Notes under the pieces: generated by a model
What the model was told of the DNA's origin: nothing
Database searches by the model: none
What the model saw: the letters and a program-made list of their open reading frames with translations, nothing else
In this document: one piece after another, positions 29,649 to 38,430 of the stretch
How the letters are laid out: each line of letters begins with the position of its first letter
Numbering within the stretch: position 1 is the stretch's first letter
Origin: Cupriavidus nantongensis
Lineage (GTDB): Bacteria; Pseudomonadota; Gammaproteobacteria; Burkholderiales; Burkholderiaceae
Direction of reading: 5' to 3'
DNA length: 64,000 nt
NCBI RefSeq assembly: GCF_001598055.1
Contig: NZ_CP014844.1
Coordinates: 1,488,001-1,552,000, forward strand
Made by a program: the position numbers and the translations under genes

Positions 29649-30548
29649 ATGACAATCAAGGAAACCTCGCGGTCTGAATTTATCACGGTGCGCGGGCTGC
29701 GCTACCACGTGCGCCACTGGGGCACGCCCGGCGCGCGCAAGCTGTTCATGCTGCATGGGTGGATGGACGTGGCCGCGTCGTTCCAGTTCCTGGTCGACCA
29801 CCTGCGCGGCGGCTGGCATGTGATCGCACCCGACTGGCGCGGCTTCGGCGCGACCGACTGGCCCACGCGCTACCCCGGCACGCAGTCGTACTGGTTTGCC
29901 GATTACCTCGCCGACCTAGAGGCCCTGCTCGACCACTATGCGCCTGACGGGCAGGTCGACCTGGTCGGCCACAGCATGGGCGCCAACGTGATCTGCCTGT
30001 ATGCCGGCATCCGCCCGCAGCGCGTGCGCCGCGTGGTGGACCTGGAGGGCTTCGGCATGACCGCGACGCGGCCGGAGCAGGCACCCCGGCGCTACGCGCG
30101 CTGGCTCGACGAAGTGCGCGCCGGCACCGAGCTGAAGACCTACGACAGCCTCGACGGCGTGGCCGCGCGCCTGCAGAAGACCAACCCGCGCCTGCCGGAC
30201 GAGCGCGCCGCGTTCCTGGCCGCGCACTGGTCGCGCCGCAACGCCGAGGGCCGCTGGGAGATCCTGGGCGATCCCGCCCACAAGCTGGTCAACCCGATGC
30301 TGTACCGGCTCGATGAAGTGATGGCGGTGTGGGAGCAGGTCACCGCGCCGGTGCTGCACGTGGAAGCGCGCGATTCGGAGACGCTGCGGCATATCGCCCA
30401 CAAGCAGGCCATCGACGAATTCAGGCAGCGCTTCCGCGCCTTCCGCGACTTCCGCGAGGCGGTGGTCGAGGACGCCGGCCACATGCTGCACCACGACCAG
30501 CCCGCGGCCGTGGCGGAGCTGGTGGAATCGTTCTGCGCCGGCAGGTGA
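29649..30548 (+). CDS. Alpha/beta hydrolase
   Basis: A 299-residue alpha/beta hydrolase: FMLHGWMDVAASFQFL (oxyanion loop HGW), IAPDWRGFGATDW, the nucleophile elbow GHSMGAN, and the catalytic His in EDAGHMLHHDQP. This arrangement is like esterases and epoxide-hydrolase-type enzymes of fatty-acid or ester catabolism. The ATG at 29649 follows GGAGA (29642-29646). An in-frame ATG at 29514 would lie upstream of the probable promoter and is rejected. Its position opposite an acyl-CoA synthetase suggests that it releases a fatty acid that the synthetase activates (inference). Confidence 0.88.
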   Translation: MTIKETSRSEFITVRGLRYHVRHWGTPGARKLFMLHGWMDVAASFQFLVDHLRGGWHVIAPDWRGFGATDWPTRYPGTQSYWFADYLADLEALLDHYAPDGQVDLVGHSMGANVICLYAGIRPQRVRRVVDLEGFGMTATRPEQAPRRYARWLDEVRAGTELKTYDSLDGVAARLQKTNPRLPDERAAFLAAHWSRRNAEGRWEILGDPAHKLVNPMLYRLDEVMAVWEQVTAPVLHVEARDSETLRHIAHKQAIDEFRQRFRAFRDFREAVVEDAGHMLHHDQPAAVAELVESFCAGR

Positions 30549-30574
30549 TGCCCGCGCCTGCGGCAGTGCAGGCT

Positions 30575-31669
30575 TCAGGCGTGGGTGAGCTTTTCCTTCA
30601 GCGCGGCGTTGTTGCTGGTGTGCAAGTGCACCAGCGCCTTTTCCGGGAACGCGTAGTGGTAGGCGCGGCGCAATGCCAGCGCGGCCTCGTGGAAACCTGA
30701 CAGGATCAGCTTCTGCTTGTTGGGGTAGAACGCGATATCGCCGGCGGCGAAGATGCCGCGGCGCGAGCTTTCGTAGGTGGTGGTGTCGACCAGGATGCGG
30801 CCGGCGCGCATATCCATATCCCACTGCGCGATCGGGCCGGGCTCGGACACCAGGCCGTACAGCGCCACCAGTTCCTCGGCGGGCAGCACGGTGCTGCCGT
30901 CGCGGGTACGGACTTCGACTTCGCTGAGCCCGCCATCCGGGCCTTCGGTGCGCAGTGCGCCCAGCATGCCGACCACGAAATCCATCTCGCCCGCGGCCAC
31001 CGCGCGGCGCATCTCGGCGACGGTGCCGTCGGCGGCGCGGAAGCCCTCGCGCCGGTGCAGCAGCGTCACGCGCGCGGCGACCTTGCGCAGCGCCAGCGCC
31101 CAGTCCAGCGCCGAGTCGCCGCCGCCGGCGACCACCACCCGCTTGCCGGCGAAGTGCGAGACATCGCGCACCGCGTAGTGCACGTGGCGGCCCTCCAGCG
31201 CCGGCGCCTCGGGCAGCGACACGCGCTGCGGCGCGAACGCGCCCGCGCCGGCGCAGACCAGCACCGCGGCGACATCGAAGCGCTTGCCGCCGTCGGTCGT
31301 CACCAGCAGGCGCTCGTGCCCGGCATGGCCTTGCGGCGCTGCCGGCGCCGGGATTTCGGCGACGCTTTCGGCGCGCTGGCCGAAGTGCATCGGGAAGTCG
31401 AACGGCGCGCATTGCTCCAGCAACCGGTCTACCAGGTCCTGCGCCAGGCATCCCGGCACGGCGGGAATGTCGTAGATCGGCTTTTCCGGATACAGCTCGG
31501 TGCACTGGCCGCCGGCGCGGTCGAGCACATCGATCAGTTCACATTTCAGGCCGAGCACGCCGGCCTGGAACGCGGCGAACAGGCCGACCGGGCCGGCACC
31601 GACGATCAGGACATCGGTCGTGGTGACCGGGGCGGCGGCGGGAGCGGTGGCTGGGGTAGCGGTGGACAT
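30575..31669 (-). CDS. Ferredoxin/flavodoxin-NADP+ reductase, thioredoxin-reductase-like
   Basis: A 364-residue flavoprotein of the TrxR-like FNR class: FAD-binding VLIVGAGPVGLFAAFQAG at the N-terminus, GGQCTELYPEKPIYDIPAVPG (no CxxC redox-active pair, which separates it from thioredoxin reductase), a second dinucleotide fold VVVAGGGDSALDWAL for NADPH, and the terminal FAD stretch GIFAAGDIAFYPNKQKLILSGFHEAALA. It would reduce ferredoxin or flavodoxin with NADPH. It is convergent with the alpha/beta hydrolase (26 bp apart). Start ATG is at 31667-31669. Confidence 0.93.
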   Translation of the reverse strand: MSTATPATAPAAAPVTTTDVLIVGAGPVGLFAAFQAGVLGLKCELIDVLDRAGGQCTELYPEKPIYDIPAVPGCLAQDLVDRLLEQCAPFDFPMHFGQRAESVAEIPAPAAPQGHAGHERLLVTTDGGKRFDVAAVLVCAGAGAFAPQRVSLPEAPALEGRHVHYAVRDVSHFAGKRVVVAGGGDSALDWALALRKVAARVTLLHRREGFRAADGTVAEMRRAVAAGEMDFVVGMLGALRTEGPDGGLSEVEVRTRDGSTVLPAEELVALYGLVSEPGPIAQWDMDMRAGRILVDTTTYESSRRGIFAAGDIAFYPNKQKLILSGFHEAALALRRAYHYAFPEKALVHLHTSNNAALKEKLTHA

Positions 31670-31838
31670 GGGGCAGGGCAGGCACGCCAGGTGCCCGCGA
31701 ATCGACGATGCAAAGCCCGACTATACCCCGCGGCCGCCGCCTTTCCGCCGACGCCAGCGTTGCCGGCATGGCTATGCGCGGTAGGCCGCGGGCGCCGACG
31801 CCGCGCAGGCGAGGGGCGACGGGAGTAGAATTGCCACC

Positions 31839-32684
31839 ATGCAAAACGCCCACGCCATCAATGCCGACCTGCATTGCCATTCCACCGTTTCCGACGGCAC
31901 GCTCGCGCCGCGCGCCGTGGCGCAACTCGCCCGCGACGCGGGGGTTGCGTTCTGGGCGCTGACCGACCACGACGAGCTGGGCGGGCAGGCCGAGGCACGC
32001 GCCGCCGCCGAGGAATTCGGCATGCGCTATGTGCCGGGCGTCGAGATCTCGGTGACCTGGGCCGGGCAGACCGTGCATATCGTCGGGCTGCAGATCGACC
32101 CGTTCTGTCCGGAACTGATCGATGGCCTGACCGAGACCCGTTCGGGCCGCGCGCGACGCGCGCGCGATATCGCCGAGGCGCTGGCCAGGGTGGGCATCGA
32201 TGGTGCCTATGAAGGCGCGCTGCAATACGTGGGCAACCCGGACCTGATCTCGCGCACGCATTTCGCGCGCTGGCTGGTCGACCAGGGCCGCTGCGCCAGC
32301 ATCGGCGATGTCTTCAGCGAGTACCTGTCGGAGGGGCGCCCGGGCTATGTCGGCCACCGCTGGGCCAGCCTGGCCGAAGCGGTGGGCTGGATCCGCACCG
32401 CCGGCGGCATCGCGGTGATGGCGCACCCGGGCCGCTACCACTACACCGACACCCAGCACGACGCGCTGTTCGATGAATTCACGGCGCTGGGCGGCGGCGC
32501 GGTCGAGGTGGTGACCGGCAGCCATACCCCGGACCAGTACCGCCGCTACGCCGAGGTGGCGCGGCACTACGGGCTGCTGGCTTCGCGCGGCACGGATTTC
32601 CACGGGCCCGGCGAGGGCCGGGTGGAACTCGGCACGCTGCCGCCGCTGCCGCCCACGGTCACGCCGGTCTGGCACGACTGGTAG
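31839..32684 (+). CDS. PHP-domain phosphoesterase (RNase AM/YciV-like)
   Basis: A 281-residue PHP metallo-phosphoesterase. Metal-site motifs are ADLHCHSTVSDGTL near the N-terminus, WALTDHDELGG, GVEISVTW, MAHPGRYHYTD, and TGSHTPDQ with GTDFHGPG near the C-terminus. Members degrade 3',5'-nucleotide bisphosphates and trim RNA 5' ends. It is followed by the YciO-type gene, a common pairing. A TAGAAT box lies only 7 nt before the ATG (31826-31831), so the transcript may be leaderless or nearly so. Confidence 0.9.
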   Translation: MQNAHAINADLHCHSTVSDGTLAPRAVAQLARDAGVAFWALTDHDELGGQAEARAAAEEFGMRYVPGVEISVTWAGQTVHIVGLQIDPFCPELIDGLTETRSGRARRARDIAEALARVGIDGAYEGALQYVGNPDLISRTHFARWLVDQGRCASIGDVFSEYLSEGRPGYVGHRWASLAEAVGWIRTAGGIAVMAHPGRYHYTDTQHDALFDEFTALGGGAVEVVTGSHTPDQYRRYAEVARHYGLLASRGTDFHGPGEGRVELGTLPPLPPTVTPVWHDW

Positions 32685-32751
32685 GCACCTCGCCTGGCCG
32701 GGGCCAGCCCCCGGATGCCGCTCCGTTCCATCCGACTCCGCCCCCTGGCCC

Positions 32752-33375
32752 ATGTCCCAGTACTTCGAGATCCATCCGCTCAACCCGCAGTCGCGCCTGC
32801 TCAAGCAGGCCGCCCAGATCCTGCAGAAGGGCGGGCTGGTCGCGCTGCCCACCGACTCCAGCTATGCGCTGGCGTGCCGGCTCGACGACAAGGCCGCGGT
32901 CGAGCGCCTGCGCCGGCTGCGCGGCATCGACGACCGCCACCACCTGACGCTGATGTGCCGCGACCTGTCCGAGCTCGGCAACTTTGCCCGCGTCGACAAC
33001 CGCCAGTACCGCTGGCTCAAGGGCGCCACGCCGGGCCCGTACGTGTTCATCCTGGAGGCGACCAAGGAAGTGCCGCGGCGGCTGTCGCACCCGGCGCGCA
33101 AGACCATCGGGGTGCGCGTGCCCGACCACGCCATCCCGCTTGCGCTGCTGGGCGAAACCGGCGAGCCGCTGATCTCGGCGACGCTGCAGCTGCCGGGCGA
33201 CGACGAACCGCTCAACGACCCGGCGCAGATCCGGGCGCGGCTGGAGAAACAGCTCGACCTGGTGGTGGACGGCGGGCCGGCCCCCGCGCAGCCGACCACG
33301 GTGATCGACCTGACCGGCGGCGAGCCGGAACTGGTGCGCGCCGGCCGCGGCGACATCGCCCGCTTCGGCCTCTGA
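32752..33375 (+). CDS. YciO/YrdC/Sua5-family protein
   Basis: A 207-residue YrdC-domain protein. It has the conserved KQAAQILQKGGLVALPTDSSYALACRLDDKAAVERL, DRHHLTLMCRDLSELG, PGPYVFILEATKEVPR, GVRVPDHAIPLALL and EPLISATLQL. TsaC/Sua5 enzymes make threonylcarbamoyl-AMP for tRNA t6A. The YciO branch, which this resembles by its lack of a C-terminal Sua5 domain and by the PHP neighbour, has uncertain activity. The start ATG is at 32752, about 68 bp after the PHP gene, in the same orientation. Confidence 0.88.
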   Translation: MSQYFEIHPLNPQSRLLKQAAQILQKGGLVALPTDSSYALACRLDDKAAVERLRRLRGIDDRHHLTLMCRDLSELGNFARVDNRQYRWLKGATPGPYVFILEATKEVPRRLSHPARKTIGVRVPDHAIPLALLGETGEPLISATLQLPGDDEPLNDPAQIRARLEKQLDLVVDGGPAPAQPTTVIDLTGGEPELVRAGRGDIARFGL

Positions 33376-33438
33376 CCCGCGGCGCCGCCGGGGCTTCGGC
33401 CGGGTGCACCAGCGTGCGCCCGGGCGCCGGCGGGCCGC

Positions 33439-33444
33439 TACAAT
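33439..33444 (+). promoter_or_regulatory. -10 box immediately before the site-2 protease gene
   Basis: TACAAT followed by AGCGCTC and then the ATG at 33452. Only 7 nt separate the hexamer from the start codon, and there is no ribosome-binding site, so translation may start on a leaderless transcript. Confidence 0.4.
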
Positions 33445-33451
33445 AGCGCTC

Positions 33452-34117
33452 ATGGATTCCTCCCTTATCCAGACCTTCGCGGTCTATGCCCTGCCGGTGC
33501 TGTTCGCCATCACGCTGCACGAGGCCTCGCACGGCTATGTGGCCAAGCTGTTCGGCGACAGCACCGCCTATGCGCTCGGGCGCGTCAGCCTGAACCCGAT
33601 CCGCCATATCGACCCGATCGGCACCATCGCCGTGCCGCTGCTGCTGTACATCATGACCAGCGGCCAGTTCGTGTTCGGCTACGCCAAGCCGGTGCCGGTG
33701 GTGTTCGAGCGCCTGCGCAACCCGCGCTGGCACGGCATGTGGGTGGCGCTGGCGGGCCCGGCCAGCAACGTGGTGCAGGCCTTCGTGTGGGTGCTGCTGG
33801 CGATCGGCCTGACCTGGGGCGGCGTGCGCGAGCCGTTTTTCGGCGAGATGGCCTTGGCCGGCGTACGCGTCAACCTGGTGGTGGCGGCCTTCAACCTGTT
33901 CCCGGTGCCGCCGCTGGATGGCGGCCGCGTGCTGACCGCACTGCTGCCGCAGGGCATTGCACGCGCGGTGTCGCGCATCGAGCCGTACGGCATTTTCGTG
34001 GTGCTGGCGCTGGTGGCCGCGGGGGTGATCACCACCATCTGGATGACGCCGGTGGTCAATGTGCTGATGTCGCTGATCGAGCTGCTGCTGCGCCCGATCG
34101 TGCTGCTGCTCAATTGA
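33452..34117 (+). CDS. Site-2 protease (M50) family membrane metalloprotease
   Basis: A 221-residue polytopic protein with the zinc-binding HEASH motif near residue 23-27 (ITLHEASHGYVAKLFGD) inside the first helix, and the third ligand Asp in NLFPVPPLDGGRVL. Four to five helices are predicted (about 8-28, 48-66, 96-120, 133-155, 175-200). It cleaves within membranes. The small size fits the minimal SpoIVFB-like/RseP-like 'FtsH-independent' bacterial group. The substrate is unknown. An upstream GTG (33404) is in frame but lies before the conserved start and the -10 box. The methyltransferase gene follows by 11 bp. Confidence 0.9.
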   Translation: MDSSLIQTFAVYALPVLFAITLHEASHGYVAKLFGDSTAYALGRVSLNPIRHIDPIGTIAVPLLLYIMTSGQFVFGYAKPVPVVFERLRNPRWHGMWVALAGPASNVVQAFVWVLLAIGLTWGGVREPFFGEMALAGVRVNLVVAAFNLFPVPPLDGGRVLTALLPQGIARAVSRIEPYGIFVVLALVAAGVITTIWMTPVVNVLMSLIELLLRPIVLLLN

Positions 34118-34128
34118 CGGGGGCTGCC

Positions 34129-34707
34129 ATGACGCTGTCGCATGCCGGCCTTGCCGCGCCCTCGGCCTGGGTCACGCGCTGGGCCCATCTGCTGCGCCCG
34201 GGCGCGCGGGTGCTGGACCTGGCCTGCGGCGGCGGCCGCCATGCCGCCTGGCTGGCCGCGCGCGGCCACCAGGTGCTGGCGGTCGACCGCGATGCCGATG
34301 CCATCGCCGGCCTGCCCGCCGAAGTCACCGCGCGCGTGGCCGACCTGGAGCAGGGGGACTGGCCGCTGGCCGGCGAAGCGCCGTTCGACGCCATCGTCGT
34401 CACCAACTACCTGCACCGGCCGCTGTGGCCGCACCTGGCGGCCGCGCTGGCGCCGGGCGGGTGCTGGATCTATGAGACCTTCGCCGCCGGCAACGAGACC
34501 GTGGGCAAGCCGTCGCGGCCGGATTTCCTGCTGCGCCCCGGCGAGCTGCTCGAGGTCGCGCGCGCCCATGGCCTGCGCGTGGTGGCCTACGAGGATGGCG
34601 TGGTCGAAGTGCCGAAAACAGCCTTCGTGCAGCGCCTATGTGCGGTGCGCGAGGCGGCGCCGGCGGCCGGTGCGGCCGGGCCGCCACGCTACCGGCTCGA
34701 TCCCTGA
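34129..34707 (+). CDS. Class I SAM-dependent methyltransferase
   Basis: A 192-residue Rossmann-fold methyltransferase: motif I VLDLACGGGRHAAWLAARGH, motif II LAVDRDADAI, motif III ARVADLEQGDWPL, IVVTNYLHRPLW and GGCWIYETFAAGNE. It resembles the TehB/UbiE-like group of small methyltransferases often found with an M50 protease in the Burkholderiales. The substrate is unknown. Start ATG at 34129, preceded by CAATTGACGGGGGC (a GGGGG tract as ribosome-binding site). Confidence 0.88.
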   Translation: MTLSHAGLAAPSAWVTRWAHLLRPGARVLDLACGGGRHAAWLAARGHQVLAVDRDADAIAGLPAEVTARVADLEQGDWPLAGEAPFDAIVVTNYLHRPLWPHLAAALAPGGCWIYETFAAGNETVGKPSRPDFLLRPGELLEVARAHGLRVVAYEDGVVEVPKTAFVQRLCAVREAAPAAGAAGPPRYRLDP

Positions 34708-34806
34708 GCGGGGCGCTGCGCTGTCCGCGCAAACGGCGCCGCATGCGTTGAAACAGTTGGTATCAACCCCTGTCCGGGCAGCGGTCGAAGCGGCCTGCGG
34801 TTCCGG

Positions 34807-34812
34807 TACAAT
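34807..34812 (+). promoter_or_regulatory. -10 box of dapA promoter
   Basis: TACAAT in CGGTACAATCCCG, 32 bp before the dapA start. The -35 region is not recognisable. Confidence 0.55.
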
Positions 34813-34844
34813 CCCGTTATTCGCATCCCGAATTCCCTAACGTT

Positions 34845-35729
<885 letters not shown>

Positions 35730-35778
35730 TTCTCCGCGGCGTCCTGCTGTCCGCCTAATCTACTAGGATTGCGTGTCA

Positions 35779-37029
35779 ATGAAACTGAAGCTTAACCGCC
35801 GCGGCGCGACGCAAGTCCGCCGCGCCGCCCTGGTCGTGCCCGTGCTTGCTGCTGGTGTACTGACTGGCTGCAGCAGCATCAACGAGGCCATGCAGCCCGA
35901 CAAGATCGACTACAAATCGTCGGCGTCGAAGCGCACGCCCACGCTGGACGTGCCGCCCGACCTGACCAAGCTGGAAGGCGACCGCCGTTATTCGGTGCCC
36001 GATGCCAACGGCACCTCGACGCTGTCGACCTACAGCCAGGCCACCAAGGTGCGCGAGCAATCGCCGACCGAGAACGTGCTGCCGTCGGCGCAGGGCATCC
36101 GCATGGAGCGCGACGGCAACCAGCGCTGGCTGGTGATCAGCAACGGCATGCGCGGCGACCAGCTGTGGCAGCAACTGCGCGGCTTCTGGCAGGAAAGCGG
36201 TTTCCTGCTGGTGCAGGACTCGCCCGAGACCGGCATCATGGAAACCGACTGGGCCGAGAACCGCGCCAAGATCCCGCAGGACATCATCCGCAACACCATC
36301 GGCAAGGTGTTCGACGGCCTGTACTCGACCTCCGAGCGCGACAAGTTCCGTACCCGCGTCGAGCGCGCGCAGAACGGCACGCTGGAAGTCTTCATCAGCC
36401 ACCGCGGCGCGCAGGAACAGCTGACCGGCATCGACAAGTCGAGCACGGTGTGGACCCCGCGCCCGGCCGATCCCGAACTGGAAGCCGAATTCCTGTCGCG
36501 CCTGGCGCAGCGCCTGGGCGTGCAGAAGGAGCAGGCCGACCGCATGGCCAAGAACCCGACGCCGGCCGGCAATTCCGCCGCGGCGGCGGGCGCTGCCGCC
36601 GGCACCGCGGCCGCCGCTGGTGCCGCTGCCGGCGCCGCCGCCGGCGCTGAAGGTGCCGCGCCGAACAAGTCGTACCTGGCCCAGGTCAACGGCGCCCCGG
36701 CGCTGCAGCTGCCCGAGCCGTTCGATCGCGCCTGGCGCTCGGTAGGGTTGTCGCTGGACCGCGTCAACTTTACCGTCGAAGACCGCGACCGCGCGCAAGG
36801 GCTGTACTACGTGCGCTATGTCGACCCGCGCAACACGGTCGACAACCGCGGCTTCTTCTCCAAGCTGTTCACCAAGCCGGACGATCCCAAGACCGCCAAG
36901 AAGTACCGCGTCTCGCTCAAGGGCACGGGCAGCGGCACGCTGGTGACGGTGCTCAACGACGCCGGCCAGCCCGAGAACGGCGAAGTCGGCAAACGCATCC
37001 TGTCGCTGCTCGACGAGCAACTGCACTGA
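35779..37029 (+). CDS. bamC: Outer membrane assembly lipoprotein BamC
   Basis: Lipoprotein of the BAM complex that helps insert beta-barrel proteins into the outer membrane. The 416 residues have a signal peptide with lipobox LTGC (Cys31), then DKIDYKSSASKRTPTLDVPPDLTK, the unstructured loop that contacts BamD. Two helix-grip domains follow, separated by an Ala/Gly-rich linker at about residues 268-298. The ATG at 35779 has AGGA (35765-35768) upstream. A GTG at 35773 is possible but less likely. Located directly after dapA, as in other proteobacteria. Confidence 0.92.
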   Translation: MKLKLNRRGATQVRRAALVVPVLAAGVLTGCSSINEAMQPDKIDYKSSASKRTPTLDVPPDLTKLEGDRRYSVPDANGTSTLSTYSQATKVREQSPTENVLPSAQGIRMERDGNQRWLVISNGMRGDQLWQQLRGFWQESGFLLVQDSPETGIMETDWAENRAKIPQDIIRNTIGKVFDGLYSTSERDKFRTRVERAQNGTLEVFISHRGAQEQLTGIDKSSTVWTPRPADPELEAEFLSRLAQRLGVQKEQADRMAKNPTPAGNSAAAAGAAAGTAAAAGAAAGAAAGAEGAAPNKSYLAQVNGAPALQLPEPFDRAWRSVGLSLDRVNFTVEDRDRAQGLYYVRYVDPRNTVDNRGFFSKLFTKPDDPKTAKKYRVSLKGTGSGTLVTVLNDAGQPENGEVGKRILSLLDEQLH

Positions 37030-37096
37030 GCCGGCGCATGAGTGCTGGCTTGCCAGCCGGCCGTCCTGGCCGGTGCCTGGCGGGGAGGGCGCGGCC

Positions 37097-37885
37097 ATGA
37101 TGCGCTTCGCCTTCCTCGGCAGCGGCAGCGAGGGCAACTCGCTGCTGATCGAATCCCGCGAACACACCACCACCACCCGCGTGCTGCTGGACTGCGGCTT
37201 CGGCATCCGCGAGACCGCCCGGCGCCTGGAGCGCCTGGGCGTCACGCCGGACCAGCTCGACGCCGTGCTGGTCACGCACGAGCATGGCGACCATGTCGGT
37301 TCGGCCTATGCCTTTGCCGCGCGCCATCGCCTGACGGTCTATACCAGCCACGGCACCTGGCTGGCCACCTCGCGCCTGCGCGGCGCCGACGTGGCCGACG
37401 TGCGGGTTTGCTGTGCCGACCACGGCTTCGCCATCGGCGGCCTGCAGGTGCTGCCCTACACCGTGCCGCACGATGCGCGCGAGCCGGTGCAGTTCGTGCT
37501 GTCGGACGGGCAGGCGCGTCTGGGCGTGCTGACCGATGCGGGCATGGAAACGCCTTACGTGACCGCGCGCCTGGCGGGCGTCGATGCGCTGGTGCTCGAA
37601 TGCAACCATGACCGCGAGATGCTGCGCAATTCGGTCTATCCGGCCTCGCTCAAGCGGCGCATCGGCGGCGACTTCGGCCACCTGGCCAATGAAGTGGCGG
37701 CCAGCATCCTGGCGCAGGTCGCCCATGACCGGCTGAACCGCGTGGTGGCGGCCCACCTGAGCAAGCAGAACAACACGCGCGAGCTGGCCACCGGTGCGCT
37801 GGCGGCGGCGCTGGGCGCCAGGCCGAGCGAAGTGCTGGTGGCGGATCAGGAAGAAGGCCTGGCGTGGCAGGCGGTGCGGGCCTGA
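37097..37885 (+). CDS. MBL-fold metallohydrolase (WalJ/YycJ-like)
   Basis: A 262-residue metallo-beta-lactamase-fold protein with HEHGDH at 61-66 (HxHxDH), VPHDAREPVQFVL, GVLTDAGMET and AAHLSKQNNTRELA, matching the YycJ/WalJ family of nucleases in DNA damage response and cell-wall-related signalling. The substrate is unknown. ATG 37097 (next codon 37100 is also ATG), with GGGGAGGG about 10 nt upstream. It follows bamC by 67 bp. Confidence 0.9.
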   Translation: MMRFAFLGSGSEGNSLLIESREHTTTTRVLLDCGFGIRETARRLERLGVTPDQLDAVLVTHEHGDHVGSAYAFAARHRLTVYTSHGTWLATSRLRGADVADVRVCCADHGFAIGGLQVLPYTVPHDAREPVQFVLSDGQARLGVLTDAGMETPYVTARLAGVDALVLECNHDREMLRNSVYPASLKRRIGGDFGHLANEVAASILAQVAHDRLNRVVAAHLSKQNNTRELATGALAAALGARPSEVLVADQEEGLAWQAVRA

Positions 37886-37942
37886 GCCCGGCCGAACGGA
37901 GGCAGGGGGGTACGGGGCCGCGCGAGGGCGCGCCCCAAAAAC

Positions 37943-37968
37943 AAAAACCGGCCCGAAGGCCGGTTTTT
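37943..37968. terminator. Bidirectional rho-independent terminator
   Basis: AAAAACCGGCC (37943-37953) pairs with GGCCGGTTTTT (37958-37968) across a CGAA tetraloop. A-tract and T-tract flank the stem on both sides, so it can stop transcripts of the MBL gene (+) and of the small lipoprotein gene (-). Confidence 0.92.
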
Positions 37969-37986
37969 TTATCGGTCAGGAACCGA

Positions 37987-38232
37987 TTACTGCTTGGCGG
38001 CCGGAGCCGAAGCGTCAGCAGCCGGAGCCGAGGCGTCAGCAGCCGGGGCCGAAGCAGCGTCAGCAGCCGGAGCGGCCGGGGCTTCAGCAGCCGGAGCCGA
38101 AGCTTCAGCAGCCGGAGCGGTAGCAGCCGGAGCAGCCGTGTCAGCGGCCGGGGCGGCAGCTTCTTCCTTCTTGCCGCAAGCAGCGAGAGCAACAGCGGCC
38201 AGCAGCGATGCGATCAGGAGAGACTTCTTCAT
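37987..38232 (-). CDS. Small Ala/Pro-rich lipoprotein
   Basis: An 81-residue protein with a clean signal peptide MKKSLLIASLLAAVALAAC and lipid-attachment Cys19. After GKKEEAAAPAAD it is a repetitive stretch of Ala, Pro, Ser, Asp and Glu (APAADAS-type repeats, about 60 residues), ending SAPAAKQ. The mature part has no domain I recognise; it is likely extended and acidic, perhaps a periplasmic spacer or envelope lipoprotein. GGACGA lies upstream of the ATG. The DNA is a degenerate tandem repeat of about 18 bp in 38000-38160. Its leader contains a perfect 18-bp palindrome. Confidence 0.75.
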   Translation of the reverse strand: MKKSLLIASLLAAVALAACGKKEEAAAPAADTAAPAATAPAAEASAPAAEAPAAPAADAASAPAADASAPAADASAPAAKQ

Positions 38233-38273
38233 TGTTCGTCCTTTAACTTGTAATAACGAAAAACAGGCGATGA

Positions 38274-38291
38274 ATAATTACCGGTAATTAT
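38274..38291. promoter_or_regulatory. Perfect 18-bp palindrome upstream of the small lipoprotein gene
   Basis: ATAATTACCGGTAATTAT is a perfect inverted repeat located 42 bp upstream of the lipoprotein start codon (minus strand). It lies in a markedly A+T-rich stretch (about 38240-38430) that contrasts with the surrounding GC-rich DNA, so it is a good operator candidate. Confidence 0.6.
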
Positions 38292-38430
38292 CGCTCTTGA
38301 ACTGCAAAATTAGGCCCTCCCGGGTGCCGACATATGCAGTGGTCCACAGTACTAGCCAGCCAACAATTATATCCGCGTTTTCCCGGCTTGTGTAGCGCCG
38401 AAATTTGCTGATTCGCAATGTTACGCATTA

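Noticed and set aside
34741..34770. Imperfect dyad TTGAAACAGTTGGTATCAA upstream of dapA
   Set aside because: Only TTGA/TCAA-type ends match and the middle is not symmetric, so I do not call it an operator.
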